Shown here piece by piece: positions 24,591 through 31,397 of a DNA stretch of 64,000 nucleotides. Source of the DNA: Indolivaga alginatilytica. GTDB lineage: Bacteria > Bacteroidota > Bacteroidia > Bacteroidales > Dysgonomonadaceae. The first letter of the stretch is position 1. Each line of letters opens with the position of its first letter. The translations under genes were made by a program, and so were the position numbers. The notes under the pieces were generated by a model. The model saw nothing but the letters and a program-made list of their open reading frames with translations. It had not been told where the DNA came from and did not search any database. The stretch covers positions 35,375 through 99,374 of the forward strand of contig NZ_QICL01000018.1 of the NCBI RefSeq assembly GCF_003201355.1. The letters run 5' to 3'.

Positions 24591-24847
24591 AAGTACACAA
24601 AAGAGTTACACTAAGTACTCATAAGAAACATTATCAGGTGACAATCTATTTTATTTTGTACAATTATGTCACTTTATTAATACACTGTTATTCAATAAAT
24701 AAAGACAAAAAAGGTGACAAAAGTAACAAAAGTAACACCGATTACATCCTTATTTATTTCCCTTTTTTCACTGTCACTTTTATATAATCCTCTAGTCCTA
24801 TTATAGATAAATCAGACTACGGATAATACTTCCAGAGATGAGTTTTT
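24511..24847. other. 337-bp gap with long repeat and GTGAC/GTAAC iterations
   Basis: Left part: long repeat copy. Right part (24665-24785): clustered GTCAC, GTGAC and GTAAC words, including GGTGACAAAAGTAACAAAAGTAACACC as a near-palindromic array with AAAAGTAAC in direct repeat, and TGTCACTTTT further on. No gene is visible. Confidence 0.5.
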
Positions 24848-25486
24848 TCAGAACAGCATACTGCTCTTTCTTGTGACAGCGTATTTCGTCAATAACTCCT
24901 CGAACTTCTTGTCTTTACGAATATTCTCAAAATCGGGATCTTTCTCAATTCGAGATTTAGTCAGGATATTTGATTTAATCTGATAATTATTCGTTAAAGC
25001 TTTTTCCAACCATTCCAAAGATTTCTTTCTCTTATTTAATAGAGAATACATGCATGCTAAATTATATGCCGCAACCTGATCACCCAACTTCTCAGACTTT
25101 ATACACAATGCTGTAATTTCAGATTCGTAATAACGGATATTATTCTCCATTTTAGCTAACCTTAATACACTTACAGCCCAGTCGTTGTACACATATCCAT
25201 TAGAAGGGTCCAATGCTGAAGCCTTTCTATACATTTCAAAACTTTCTTTGAATATTGACTTATCCTTCTTTTCCTCACCCAGATTGACTAAAACATTTGC
25301 TCTACTATAAAATACCTCCAAATCAGTAGAATCTAATTCTATTACTTTTTGATAGCAAATATTTGCAACCTCCAGATTTCCTGCCTGCTCGGCAACATCT
25401 GCTCTCTCCATCCAGACATCAAGGCTTTGTGAATAAATAATTGCGGGTATAAGGCATAAACAGAAAAGTATGGCATATTTTTTCAT
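24848..25486 (-). CDS. Secreted/periplasmic TPR protein
   Basis: A 212-residue protein with a signal peptide (MKKYAILFCLCLIPAIIYSQ). It carries about four tetratricopeptide-like helical hairpins: residues about 25-60 (AEQAGNLEVANICYQKVIEL), 60-98, 100-115, and 135-170 (AAYNLACMYSLLNKRKKSLEWLEKAL). TPR proteins act as protein-protein scaffolds; no partner gene is adjacent. The C-terminal block DPDFENIRKDKKFEELL is the usual ending of TPR_END-type motifs. Specific role unknown. Confidence 0.72.
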   Translation of the reverse strand: MKKYAILFCLCLIPAIIYSQSLDVWMERADVAEQAGNLEVANICYQKVIELDSTDLEVFYSRANVLVNLGEEKKDKSIFKESFEMYRKASALDPSNGYVYNDWAVSVLRLAKMENNIRYYESEITALCIKSEKLGDQVAAYNLACMYSLLNKRKKSLEWLEKALTNNYQIKSNILTKSRIEKDPDFENIRKDKKFEELLTKYAVTRKSSMLF

Positions 25487-25615
25487 AATATCTCAGACTT
25501 AAATTATAAACGTAAAAGTAATATATTGTACGAGTATCTCAAAACCCTTTGAAGTAACAGGCATTCTACATTCTAAGAATTTATTATCTTTACCTATCTA
25601 AAAAAAACAGGAAAT

Positions 25616-25843
25616 ATGGACGAATTACCTAAAGAAAACAACCAATCATTACCACCCCAAGAAGCTCTAAAACCGCTCATAGATGCCTTCGTCGAAAGTG
25701 CCCGAAGATCATTGGAATATGATGTTACTAAGTATTCTTTGAAACGATATGAATCATTTATATGTAAGGGGTATTATAAAAAGAAGTTATATAAAGCAAT
25801 TCTTGCTTTGAGAGAATTCAATAAAGAAGTGGCAGAAAAATAA
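25616..25843 (+). CDS. Small helical protein, unrecognised
   Basis: A 75-residue soluble protein, mostly helical by composition, with a charged C-terminus (YKKKLYKAILALREFNKEV). No family was recognised. An imperfect -7 element (TATCTTTA) lies about 30 nt upstream. The TAA stop (25841-25843) is fused to a GGTC dyad, as for several unrelated genes in the window. The small size and clear spacing make it a probable real gene. Confidence 0.55.
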   Translation: MDELPKENNQSLPPQEALKPLIDAFVESARRSLEYDVTKYSLKRYESFICKGYYKKKLYKAILALREFNKEVAEK

Positions 25844-25856
25844 GGTCTCATACCTA
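25842..25856. repeat. GGTC dyad fused to a stop codon
   Basis: AAGGTCTCATACCTA, two mismatches, starting inside the TAA of the 75-residue gene. The sequence after it (TTATTCCTTTGTTATGAATG) resembles the longer repeat. Confidence 0.7.
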
Positions 25857-25928
25857 TTTATTCCTTTGTTATGAATGAACTGTCTTGCATTTTTCAAGAA
25901 TAGATCCAGATAACCTAAGCTACCATTA

Positions 25929-26633
25929 TTACCCATTAAGTATTTGGATAGCATTACAAGCAACCAAAGCTGCTGTTTCTGCCCGCAGGCGGCTTTCACC
26001 CAAGCTTATCGGTTCAAACCCGCATTTAAGAGCCTCTTGTACTTCTTGTTCACTGAAATCACCTTCGGGACCTATCAGTATTAAAACATTACTACCAATC
26101 TTATAGATTGTTTTCAACAATTGTTTTTCCTGAGGATAACAATGGGCGATAAACTTCTGCCCGTCAAAAGGTTTCTTTATAAAATTTAAAAACGGAGTCA
26201 TTTCATCCAATTGAGGAAGAACTGCTTTCTGAGATTGCTTCATAGCTGAAATCAGAATCTTTTCAATACGAGGCAGTTTAACTTCTTTTCGCTCCGAATA
26301 TCTGCACAATAAAGGTGTCAGATGATCTATCCCAATTTCGGTTGCCTTCTCGGCAAACCATTCTATACGATCCAGATTTTTAGTGGGAGCGAATGCAATA
26401 TGCAGATAATTATTCCAAGGCTTTGGCTCCACTATAGTTTGTAGGATATTTACAATGCAATGTTTCTGGTGAGCTTCGACAATCTCAGCATCAAAAAAGT
26501 GTCCCTTTCCATCGGTAACCAATATTTCATCACCTTCTTTCTTACGCAATACCCTTACACAATGTGCAGATTCATCTTGTGGTAAAGTATTGTCCTGCTG
26601 AATATCAGGCGCATAAAATATCGTTTTATCCAT
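25929..26633 (-). CDS. rsmE: 16S rRNA (uracil-1498-N3)-methyltransferase
   Basis: A 234-residue SPOUT-class methyltransferase of the RsmE family, which methylates N3 of U1498 in 16S rRNA. An N-terminal PUA-like part (FYAPDIQQDNTLPQDESAHCVRVLR) is followed by the knotted SAM-binding domain with LILIGPEGDFSEQEV (about 178-192) and the knot loop LGESRLRAETAALVACNAIQ at the end. Length is standard. It is preceded on the same strand by a nuclease gene, with a long GGTC repeat in the 102-nt spacer. Confidence 0.95.
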   Translation of the reverse strand: MDKTIFYAPDIQQDNTLPQDESAHCVRVLRKKEGDEILVTDGKGHFFDAEIVEAHQKHCIVNILQTIVEPKPWNNYLHIAFAPTKNLDRIEWFAEKATEIGIDHLTPLLCRYSERKEVKLPRIEKILISAMKQSQKAVLPQLDEMTPFLNFIKKPFDGQKFIAHCYPQEKQLLKTIYKIGSNVLILIGPEGDFSEQEVQEALKCGFEPISLGESRLRAETAALVACNAIQILNG

Positions 26634-26660
26634 AATGTTGTATAAAAAGAGCTTGAGAGC

Positions 26661-26737
26661 TAAGTTAAAAAGAAGATTTAATGATGTATATCGGTTCTTA
26701 TTATGCTTACCAAAGCTGCAAAAACGTCTAAGACCTT
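26661..26737 (+). repeat. Long repeat copy between rsmE and nuclease gene
   Basis: Runs from AAGTTAAAAAG through TTATTATGCTTACCAAAGC to the dyad AACGTCTAAGACCTT (26723-26737). The dyad's end is the TAA stop of the nuclease gene read on the minus strand; the body occupies the rsmE leader. Confidence 0.8.
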
Positions 26738-27335
26738 AATGATTAAATCGTTTGTCCATTTCGTCACGTAAGACCGAAGCCAATTCATAATCCTCATTAT
26801 CAATAGCTTCCTGCAACATCGAATTCAATTCATCCTCACTAAGCAGCGCATAGCTGTCCATGTATTCTGTACTGTCATTACCGGATACAATGTCCTTATT
26901 GTCGATATCGTCTTCACCTTCACTGAAAACGATTGCCAACTTCTGCATAATATCTTCAGTAGTATATATTGCCGATTTACTCCTCAAAGCGATACCAATG
27001 GCATCGGATGTACGAGACTCGATCGAGATTTCTTTTTCACCTTGTTTAAATATCAGTTTAGAATAAAAAATGCCATTATCATACTTATAAATAAGTACTT
27101 CCTGAAGCGTAATTCCCCATTCAGACATAAAGGAATAGAACAAATCGTGCGTCAATGGACGTGGAGGAGAAGTATTTTGCAACTTAAAGGCAATAGATTG
27201 AGCCTCAGGCGTCCCGACAACAACCATAAGACGTCTTACACCATTCTCTTCTGCCAATACCAAGCCGTATGTACCTGATTGTGTTTGGTTAAATGAGAAT
27301 CCCAACACCGATAATTTTACCTTTTTCTCTGTCAC
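26736..27335 (-). CDS. Bifunctional nuclease family protein (DUF151) with UVR motif
   Basis: A 199-residue protein. Residues about 1-130 are a DUF151 domain (VKLSVLGFSFNQTQSGTYGLVLAEE, SIAFKLQNTSPPRPLTHDLF, ESRTSDAIGIALRSKSAIY), the bifunctional nuclease family first described in plants. The C-terminal LNSMLQEAIDNEDYELASVLRDEMDKR is a UVR (UvrB/UvrC) motif. The combination is common in Bacteroidota; the in vivo role is not established. A Ser/Asp/Glu-rich linker joins the two parts. Likely co-transcribed with rsmE; its stop is fused with a GGTC dyad. Confidence 0.88.
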   Translation of the reverse strand: MTEKKVKLSVLGFSFNQTQSGTYGLVLAEENGVRRLMVVVGTPEAQSIAFKLQNTSPPRPLTHDLFYSFMSEWGITLQEVLIYKYDNGIFYSKLIFKQGEKEISIESRTSDAIGIALRSKSAIYTTEDIMQKLAIVFSEGEDDIDNKDIVSGNDSTEYMDSYALLSEDELNSMLQEAIDNEDYELASVLRDEMDKRFNH

Positions 27336-27471
27336 AATAAATAACCTTTGTAAGAGTATTGTTATTCAAAAATAGTCATTTTTATCATATTGAGAAGGCT
27401 AAAAAACAATTTTTTAAATAAAAATCGTACAAAAAGACAAATCCCAAAAGAAATAAAGACTTATCTTTGTC

Positions 27472-27479
27472 TCTTAGGA
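27472..27479 (+). promoter_or_regulatory. -7 promoter element (TATCTTTG)
   Basis: TAnnTTTG 142 nt before gtrA; the predicted leader therefore includes the truncated repeat at 27544-27588. Confidence 0.55.
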
Positions 27480-27543
27480 GAACAATAAAGTATTTATCAC
27501 CCTATCTTTATTACATTAAATATTAGCTATTTTTCGCCAAAGT

Positions 27544-27588
27544 AAGGTCGCAGACCTTACATCTCATTAAATATTTAATGTTACTTAA
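27544..27588 (-). repeat. Truncated long repeat in gtrA leader
   Basis: Dyad AAGGTCGCAGACCTT at 27544-27558 followed directly by the distal arm CATCTCATTAAATATTTAATGTTACTT; the central TATTGCT stem is missing. The arm is an exact reverse complement of part of 24501-24590. Confidence 0.85.
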
Positions 27589-27621
27589 TTATAAGAGATC
27601 GGAGATCTAAGTCAATACATA

Positions 27622-28053
27622 ATGAATCAATCTTTCAAGGAATTAGTAAAGTACGGAATAGTGGGTTTTATCGGACTAGGTGTCGACTGGGCAGCATTCT
27701 TTCTCTTTCGGGATGTTGTAGGTATCAATTATATTGCCTCACATATCCTCAGTTCCATATTGGCGATTACCAATAATTTTATACTCAATGGCTACTTTAC
27801 TTTTAAAACCACTGATAAAATATGGCAAAGAGGAATTTCCTTTTTCAGTATTGCGGGAGTAGGATTAGTTATCGGATCTGTTTTACTTCCGGTATTTGTT
27901 CAACTAATCAACTTAAGCCTGTCCCATCTTGATTTCGATCCGTTAGCTCCTAAGGTCGTACAAAATCTTTCAAAATTAGCAATCACCGTCATTATAGCAT
28001 TTCTACAATTCTTTTTAAACAAATACTTTACATTTAAGAAAAAGGATGTCTAA
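27622..28053 (+). CDS. GtrA-like membrane protein
   Basis: A 143-residue protein with four hydrophobic helices. The N-terminal ELVKYGIVGFIGLGVDWAAFFLF and NFILNGYFTFK segments, and the final FFLNKYFTFKK, are characteristic of the GtrA family. Members are thought to flip or help transfer polyprenyl-linked sugars for cell-surface glycosylation, often beside a DPM-type glycosyltransferase; none is adjacent here. The predicted leader carries a GGTC dyad. Confidence 0.88.
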   Translation: MNQSFKELVKYGIVGFIGLGVDWAAFFLFRDVVGINYIASHILSSILAITNNFILNGYFTFKTTDKIWQRGISFFSIAGVGLVIGSVLLPVFVQLINLSLSHLDFDPLAPKVVQNLSKLAITVIIAFLQFFLNKYFTFKKKDV

Positions 28054-28149
28054 TGTCGTAAAACGATTTGCTATTTTTGTAACCAATTCAATTTTAGCTT
28101 AAGGTATTTTAAACTTGGCATCATTCAATTTTTATAAGACAATAAAAAG

Positions 28150-29352
28150 ATGACACTAAAAGGTAAACATATAGTATTAGGCATAACCGGTAGTATTGCA
28201 GCATATAAAGCAGCATCTTTGGCTCGTTTGTTCGTTAAAGAAGGTGCAGAAGTGCAGATTGTAATTACCCCTTCGGGAAAAGAATTTATTACGCCTGTAA
28301 CGTTGTCGGCTTTAACCGGAAAACCTGTAGTTTGCGATTTTTTCGGTGCTAATGATGGCACTTGGCATAGCCATGTCGACTTAGGCTTGTGGGCTGACTT
28401 TATGGTTATAGCTCCGGCTACAGCAGCAACAATGGGAAAGCTGGCAAACGGAATTGCCGATAATATGCTTGTAACCACTTATATGTCGATGAAGGCCCCT
28501 GTATTTATTGCTCCGGCAATGGATCTTGATATGTTTGCACATCCTTCTACTGCACGAAATATAGCCCTGCTTCAATCGTATGGCAACCATATAATAGAAC
28601 CTGCCTCAGGCGAACTTGCAAGCCATTTGATAGGAAAAGGAAGAATGGAAGAACCCGAAAATATCGTAGCCCACATCAAGGAATATTTTGAGAAACAAGA
28701 ATCTCTTTCAAAAAAAAAAATTCTGATAACAGCGGGACCTACGTATGAAAAATTAGACCCTGTTCGATTTATTGGTAATTACTCATCCGGAAAAATGGGC
28801 TTTGCTCTGGCAGAAGAATGTGCCGAGAGAGGAGCAGAAGTTGTTCTTATTGCAGGACCTGTATCTTTAAAGACAACCCATCCTAACATAAAACGAATTG
28901 ATGTTGAATCGGCAGAGCAAATGTATGAAGCTGCCACAAACGAATTTATCGATACCGATGCAGCTATTCTATGCGCTGCCGTGGCAGATTATCGTCCCAA
29001 AGAACGAGCAAACAACAAGATCAAAAGAACCGAAGGTGAAAACCTCGCCTTAGAGCTGATACCCAATAAAGATATTGCAGCATCATTAGGTAAAGTAAAA
29101 AAAGAAGGACAGATACTAATCGGCTTTGCTTTAGAAACGAATAATGAAGAGCAGAATGCCATTTCCAAAATCCAGAAAAAAAATCTTGACTTTATTGTGC
29201 TGAACTCTCTGAATGATAATGGTGCAGGTTTTCAGCACGACACCAATAAGATTGCGATACTAAATAAGAATGGCAATCGTAAAAACTTCGGATTAAAAAA
29301 CAAAAAAGAAGTAGCTAAAGATATTATCGATAATACATTAGGAACAATTTAA
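28150..29352 (+). CDS. coaBC: Bifunctional phosphopantothenoylcysteine decarboxylase / phosphopantothenate-cysteine ligase
   Basis: A 400-residue CoaBC fusion that performs two consecutive steps of coenzyme A synthesis. The N-terminal CoaC part (1-180) is a flavoprotein with GSIAAYKAASLARLF, the catalytic His region WHSHVDLGLWADFMVIAPAT, and the substrate-clamp region APAMDLDMF. The CoaB part (about 190-400) has ILITAGPTYEKLDPVRFIGNYSSGKMG, the ADYRPKERANNKIKR active-site lysine region and the terminal FGLKNKKEVAKDI. Length is standard. It is followed by an M23 peptidase gene after a gap with two GGTC dyads. Confidence 0.96.
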   Translation: MTLKGKHIVLGITGSIAAYKAASLARLFVKEGAEVQIVITPSGKEFITPVTLSALTGKPVVCDFFGANDGTWHSHVDLGLWADFMVIAPATAATMGKLANGIADNMLVTTYMSMKAPVFIAPAMDLDMFAHPSTARNIALLQSYGNHIIEPASGELASHLIGKGRMEEPENIVAHIKEYFEKQESLSKKKILITAGPTYEKLDPVRFIGNYSSGKMGFALAEECAERGAEVVLIAGPVSLKTTHPNIKRIDVESAEQMYEAATNEFIDTDAAILCAAVADYRPKERANNKIKRTEGENLALELIPNKDIAASLGKVKKEGQILIGFALETNNEEQNAISKIQKKNLDFIVLNSLNDNGAGFQHDTNKIAILNKNGNRKNFGLKNKKEVAKDIIDNTLGTI

Positions 29353-29375
29353 GATTTTTAATATCTATTTTCCTA

Positions 29376-29466
29376 TTAAGTACGCTAAATTATTAATGCG
29401 ATGTATTATCACCAAACTGCCTCTCTTTGTTATGCTTATCAAAGCAATAAAAAGGTCTGAGACCTT
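29376..29466 (+). repeat. Long repeat copy between coaBC and peptidase gene
   Basis: ATTAAGTACGC ... TTGTTATGCTTATCAAAGCAATAAAAAGG, ending in the perfect dyad AAGGTCTGAGACCTT (29452-29466). Confidence 0.85.
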
Positions 29467-29572
29467 AAAAATAAGTAAACACAAAATCTTTATAGCCCTA
29501 TACTTGTTGTATTAAGGGTCATATTTTTTTGAATCATACATATCATTGGTAATGAGATTCAGTAATAGTAAC

Positions 29573-29587
29573 AAGGTCTCAGACCTT
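29573..29587. repeat. GGTC dyad in peptidase leader
   Basis: Perfect AAGGTCTCAGACCTT, 27 nt before the preferred ATG at 29615 and about 105 nt after the previous dyad. Confidence 0.85.
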
Positions 29588-29614
29588 ATCAAACGTCTTA
29601 CAATTAATAATATA

Positions 29615-31315
29615 ATGAATAAGATCAGCACAACTATATTTCTATTTCTATCATTAAACAGTTTTTCCCAAGATTATAGAAGCCCACTGGATATTCCTCT
29701 ATTATTGAGTGCTAATTTCTGCGAACTTCGCAATAACCATTTCCACTCGGGTATCGATATAAAGACACAAGGTGTTGAAGGTAAACCCATATACAGCATA
29801 GCTGACGGATATATATCAAGAATAGGTGTTTCGCCCGGTGGATATGGATTATCGTTATATATAGACCACTCCAACGGACAAACTTCGGTTTACGGACATT
29901 TGAGTTCCTATAATGTTAGGATAGGCGAATACGTCAAACAAGAACAATACAATCAGGAAAATTTCAGAATTGACGTAAAGCTTAAACCTTATCAGATTCC
30001 GGTAAAGAAAGGAGAGCTTGTAGCCTATACGGGTAACACGGGGGGATCAGGTGGTCCGCATCTACATTTTGAAATAAGAGACACTAAAACCGAAAATGCT
30101 TTAGACCCTTTGGTTTATTACAAGAAGCTAATTTCCGACAATAAATCGCCGGATATAAAAGGCATTGCAGCCTACCCCGTTCCGGGCAGAGGAGTTATTA
30201 ACGGCACTGTCCTACCCTTACGTCAAGCAGTTAGCCGATTAAAATCAGGAGATTACTCAGATTTGAAGCAATCTATTGAAGCATGGGGATTAATCGGACT
30301 TGGCATAAAAGCTTATGATAGAATGGACGCAACATCCAATATTTACGGAGTGAGAATTGTCAAGCTTTCAGTAGATGGAAAACAAATATTCAAATCTGAA
30401 ACTGCAGGCTTCCCTTTCGACCAAAGCCGTATGATAAACACTTTTACCGAATTTTCGGAATGGCGACTCAATAAGTCATTCTATATGCAATCATTTATAG
30501 AACCGGGAAACAGATTACCTTTTTATTCCGCAGTAAACAGTGGATACATCGACATAAGCGAAGAACGCCCCTACCAAATAGCTTATGAGTTAGAAGATAT
30601 ATATGGAAACAAATCGACGTATGATTTCACAATAAAAGGTAAGAAGCAAAATATTCTTACACCATCTGCCTGCAATCAGGTTTTGATATGGGATGAGGAT
30701 AATAAATACAAAACCGATCAATTCTCCTTGTCTATACCTAAAGGAAATTTATATAATGATGTTTGTTTCACACTTTCGCAAGCTTCCTCAACCGAGTTCT
30801 TTTCAGATATCTTCACCGTAAACAAAACTCCTGTACCTCTGGATAAATCGGGGGAGGTAACCATTAAATTATCGTCAGACCCTATAAGCAATAAGAAACA
30901 ATACGGCTTGGTTCAGGTAACCAATAACAACAGCAGAGGTTCTTGGGTCGGAGGCAGTTACAAAAATGGATCTATAGTGGCTTCAATACGCGAACTAGGC
31001 GTACGTTTAGCTGTTTACTCCGATACCGAAGCACCCAAAGTGACACGTATAGAATCATCAACATCAGGAAAAAGAAAAGTCATAGTACCCAAAGATGAAA
31101 TCAGGCTGCGTGTAAGCGACAACCTAAGTGGTGTAGCAAATTTCAGAGGAACTATCGATGGCAAATTTGCATTGTTTACACACGATATGAAGTCACCCAT
31201 AATTACCTATAAGTTCGACCCTACCCGACTCAAAAGGGGAACACATAAGCTTGTTTTTACAGCTACAGATGCCTGTGGAAATACAACGCAATATACAGCC
31301 GACTTCGTATATTAA
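29615..31315 (+). CDS. Secreted M23 family metallopeptidase
   Basis: About 566 residues from the ATG at 29615, which begins a good signal peptide (MNKISTTIFLFLSLNSFSQ). The open frame extends to 29546, but that extension runs through a GGTC dyad and has no signal-like character, so the shorter start is preferred. The LytM/M23 domain follows at once, with NHFHSGIDIKTQG (HxxxxD zinc ligands) and GPHLHFEIRD (HxH), separated by GYGLSLYIDHSNGQTSVYGH. The remaining 400 residues are beta-sandwich-like. M23 enzymes cut peptidoglycan cross-bridges; secreted members help cell-wall turnover. A strong bidirectional terminator follows. Confidence 0.88.
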   Translation: MNKISTTIFLFLSLNSFSQDYRSPLDIPLLLSANFCELRNNHFHSGIDIKTQGVEGKPIYSIADGYISRIGVSPGGYGLSLYIDHSNGQTSVYGHLSSYNVRIGEYVKQEQYNQENFRIDVKLKPYQIPVKKGELVAYTGNTGGSGGPHLHFEIRDTKTENALDPLVYYKKLISDNKSPDIKGIAAYPVPGRGVINGTVLPLRQAVSRLKSGDYSDLKQSIEAWGLIGLGIKAYDRMDATSNIYGVRIVKLSVDGKQIFKSETAGFPFDQSRMINTFTEFSEWRLNKSFYMQSFIEPGNRLPFYSAVNSGYIDISEERPYQIAYELEDIYGNKSTYDFTIKGKKQNILTPSACNQVLIWDEDNKYKTDQFSLSIPKGNLYNDVCFTLSQASSTEFFSDIFTVNKTPVPLDKSGEVTIKLSSDPISNKKQYGLVQVTNNNSRGSWVGGSYKNGSIVASIRELGVRLAVYSDTEAPKVTRIESSTSGKRKVIVPKDEIRLRVSDNLSGVANFRGTIDGKFALFTHDMKSPIITYKFDPTRLKRGTHKLVFTATDACGNTTQYTADFVY

Positions 31316-31344
31316 GGCTTAGAACCAAATAGACAGACTCAATA

Positions 31345-31378
31345 AAAAAAGACCATCCTCGACAGGATGGTCTTTTTT
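31345..31378. terminator. Strong bidirectional terminator
   Basis: Perfect 15-bp stem (31345-31359 with 31364-31378), 4-nt CGAC loop, A-run on one side and T-run on the other, between the convergent M23 peptidase and TPR genes. Confidence 0.9.
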
Positions 31379-31397
31379 ATAATATGCTTTTTATTAT

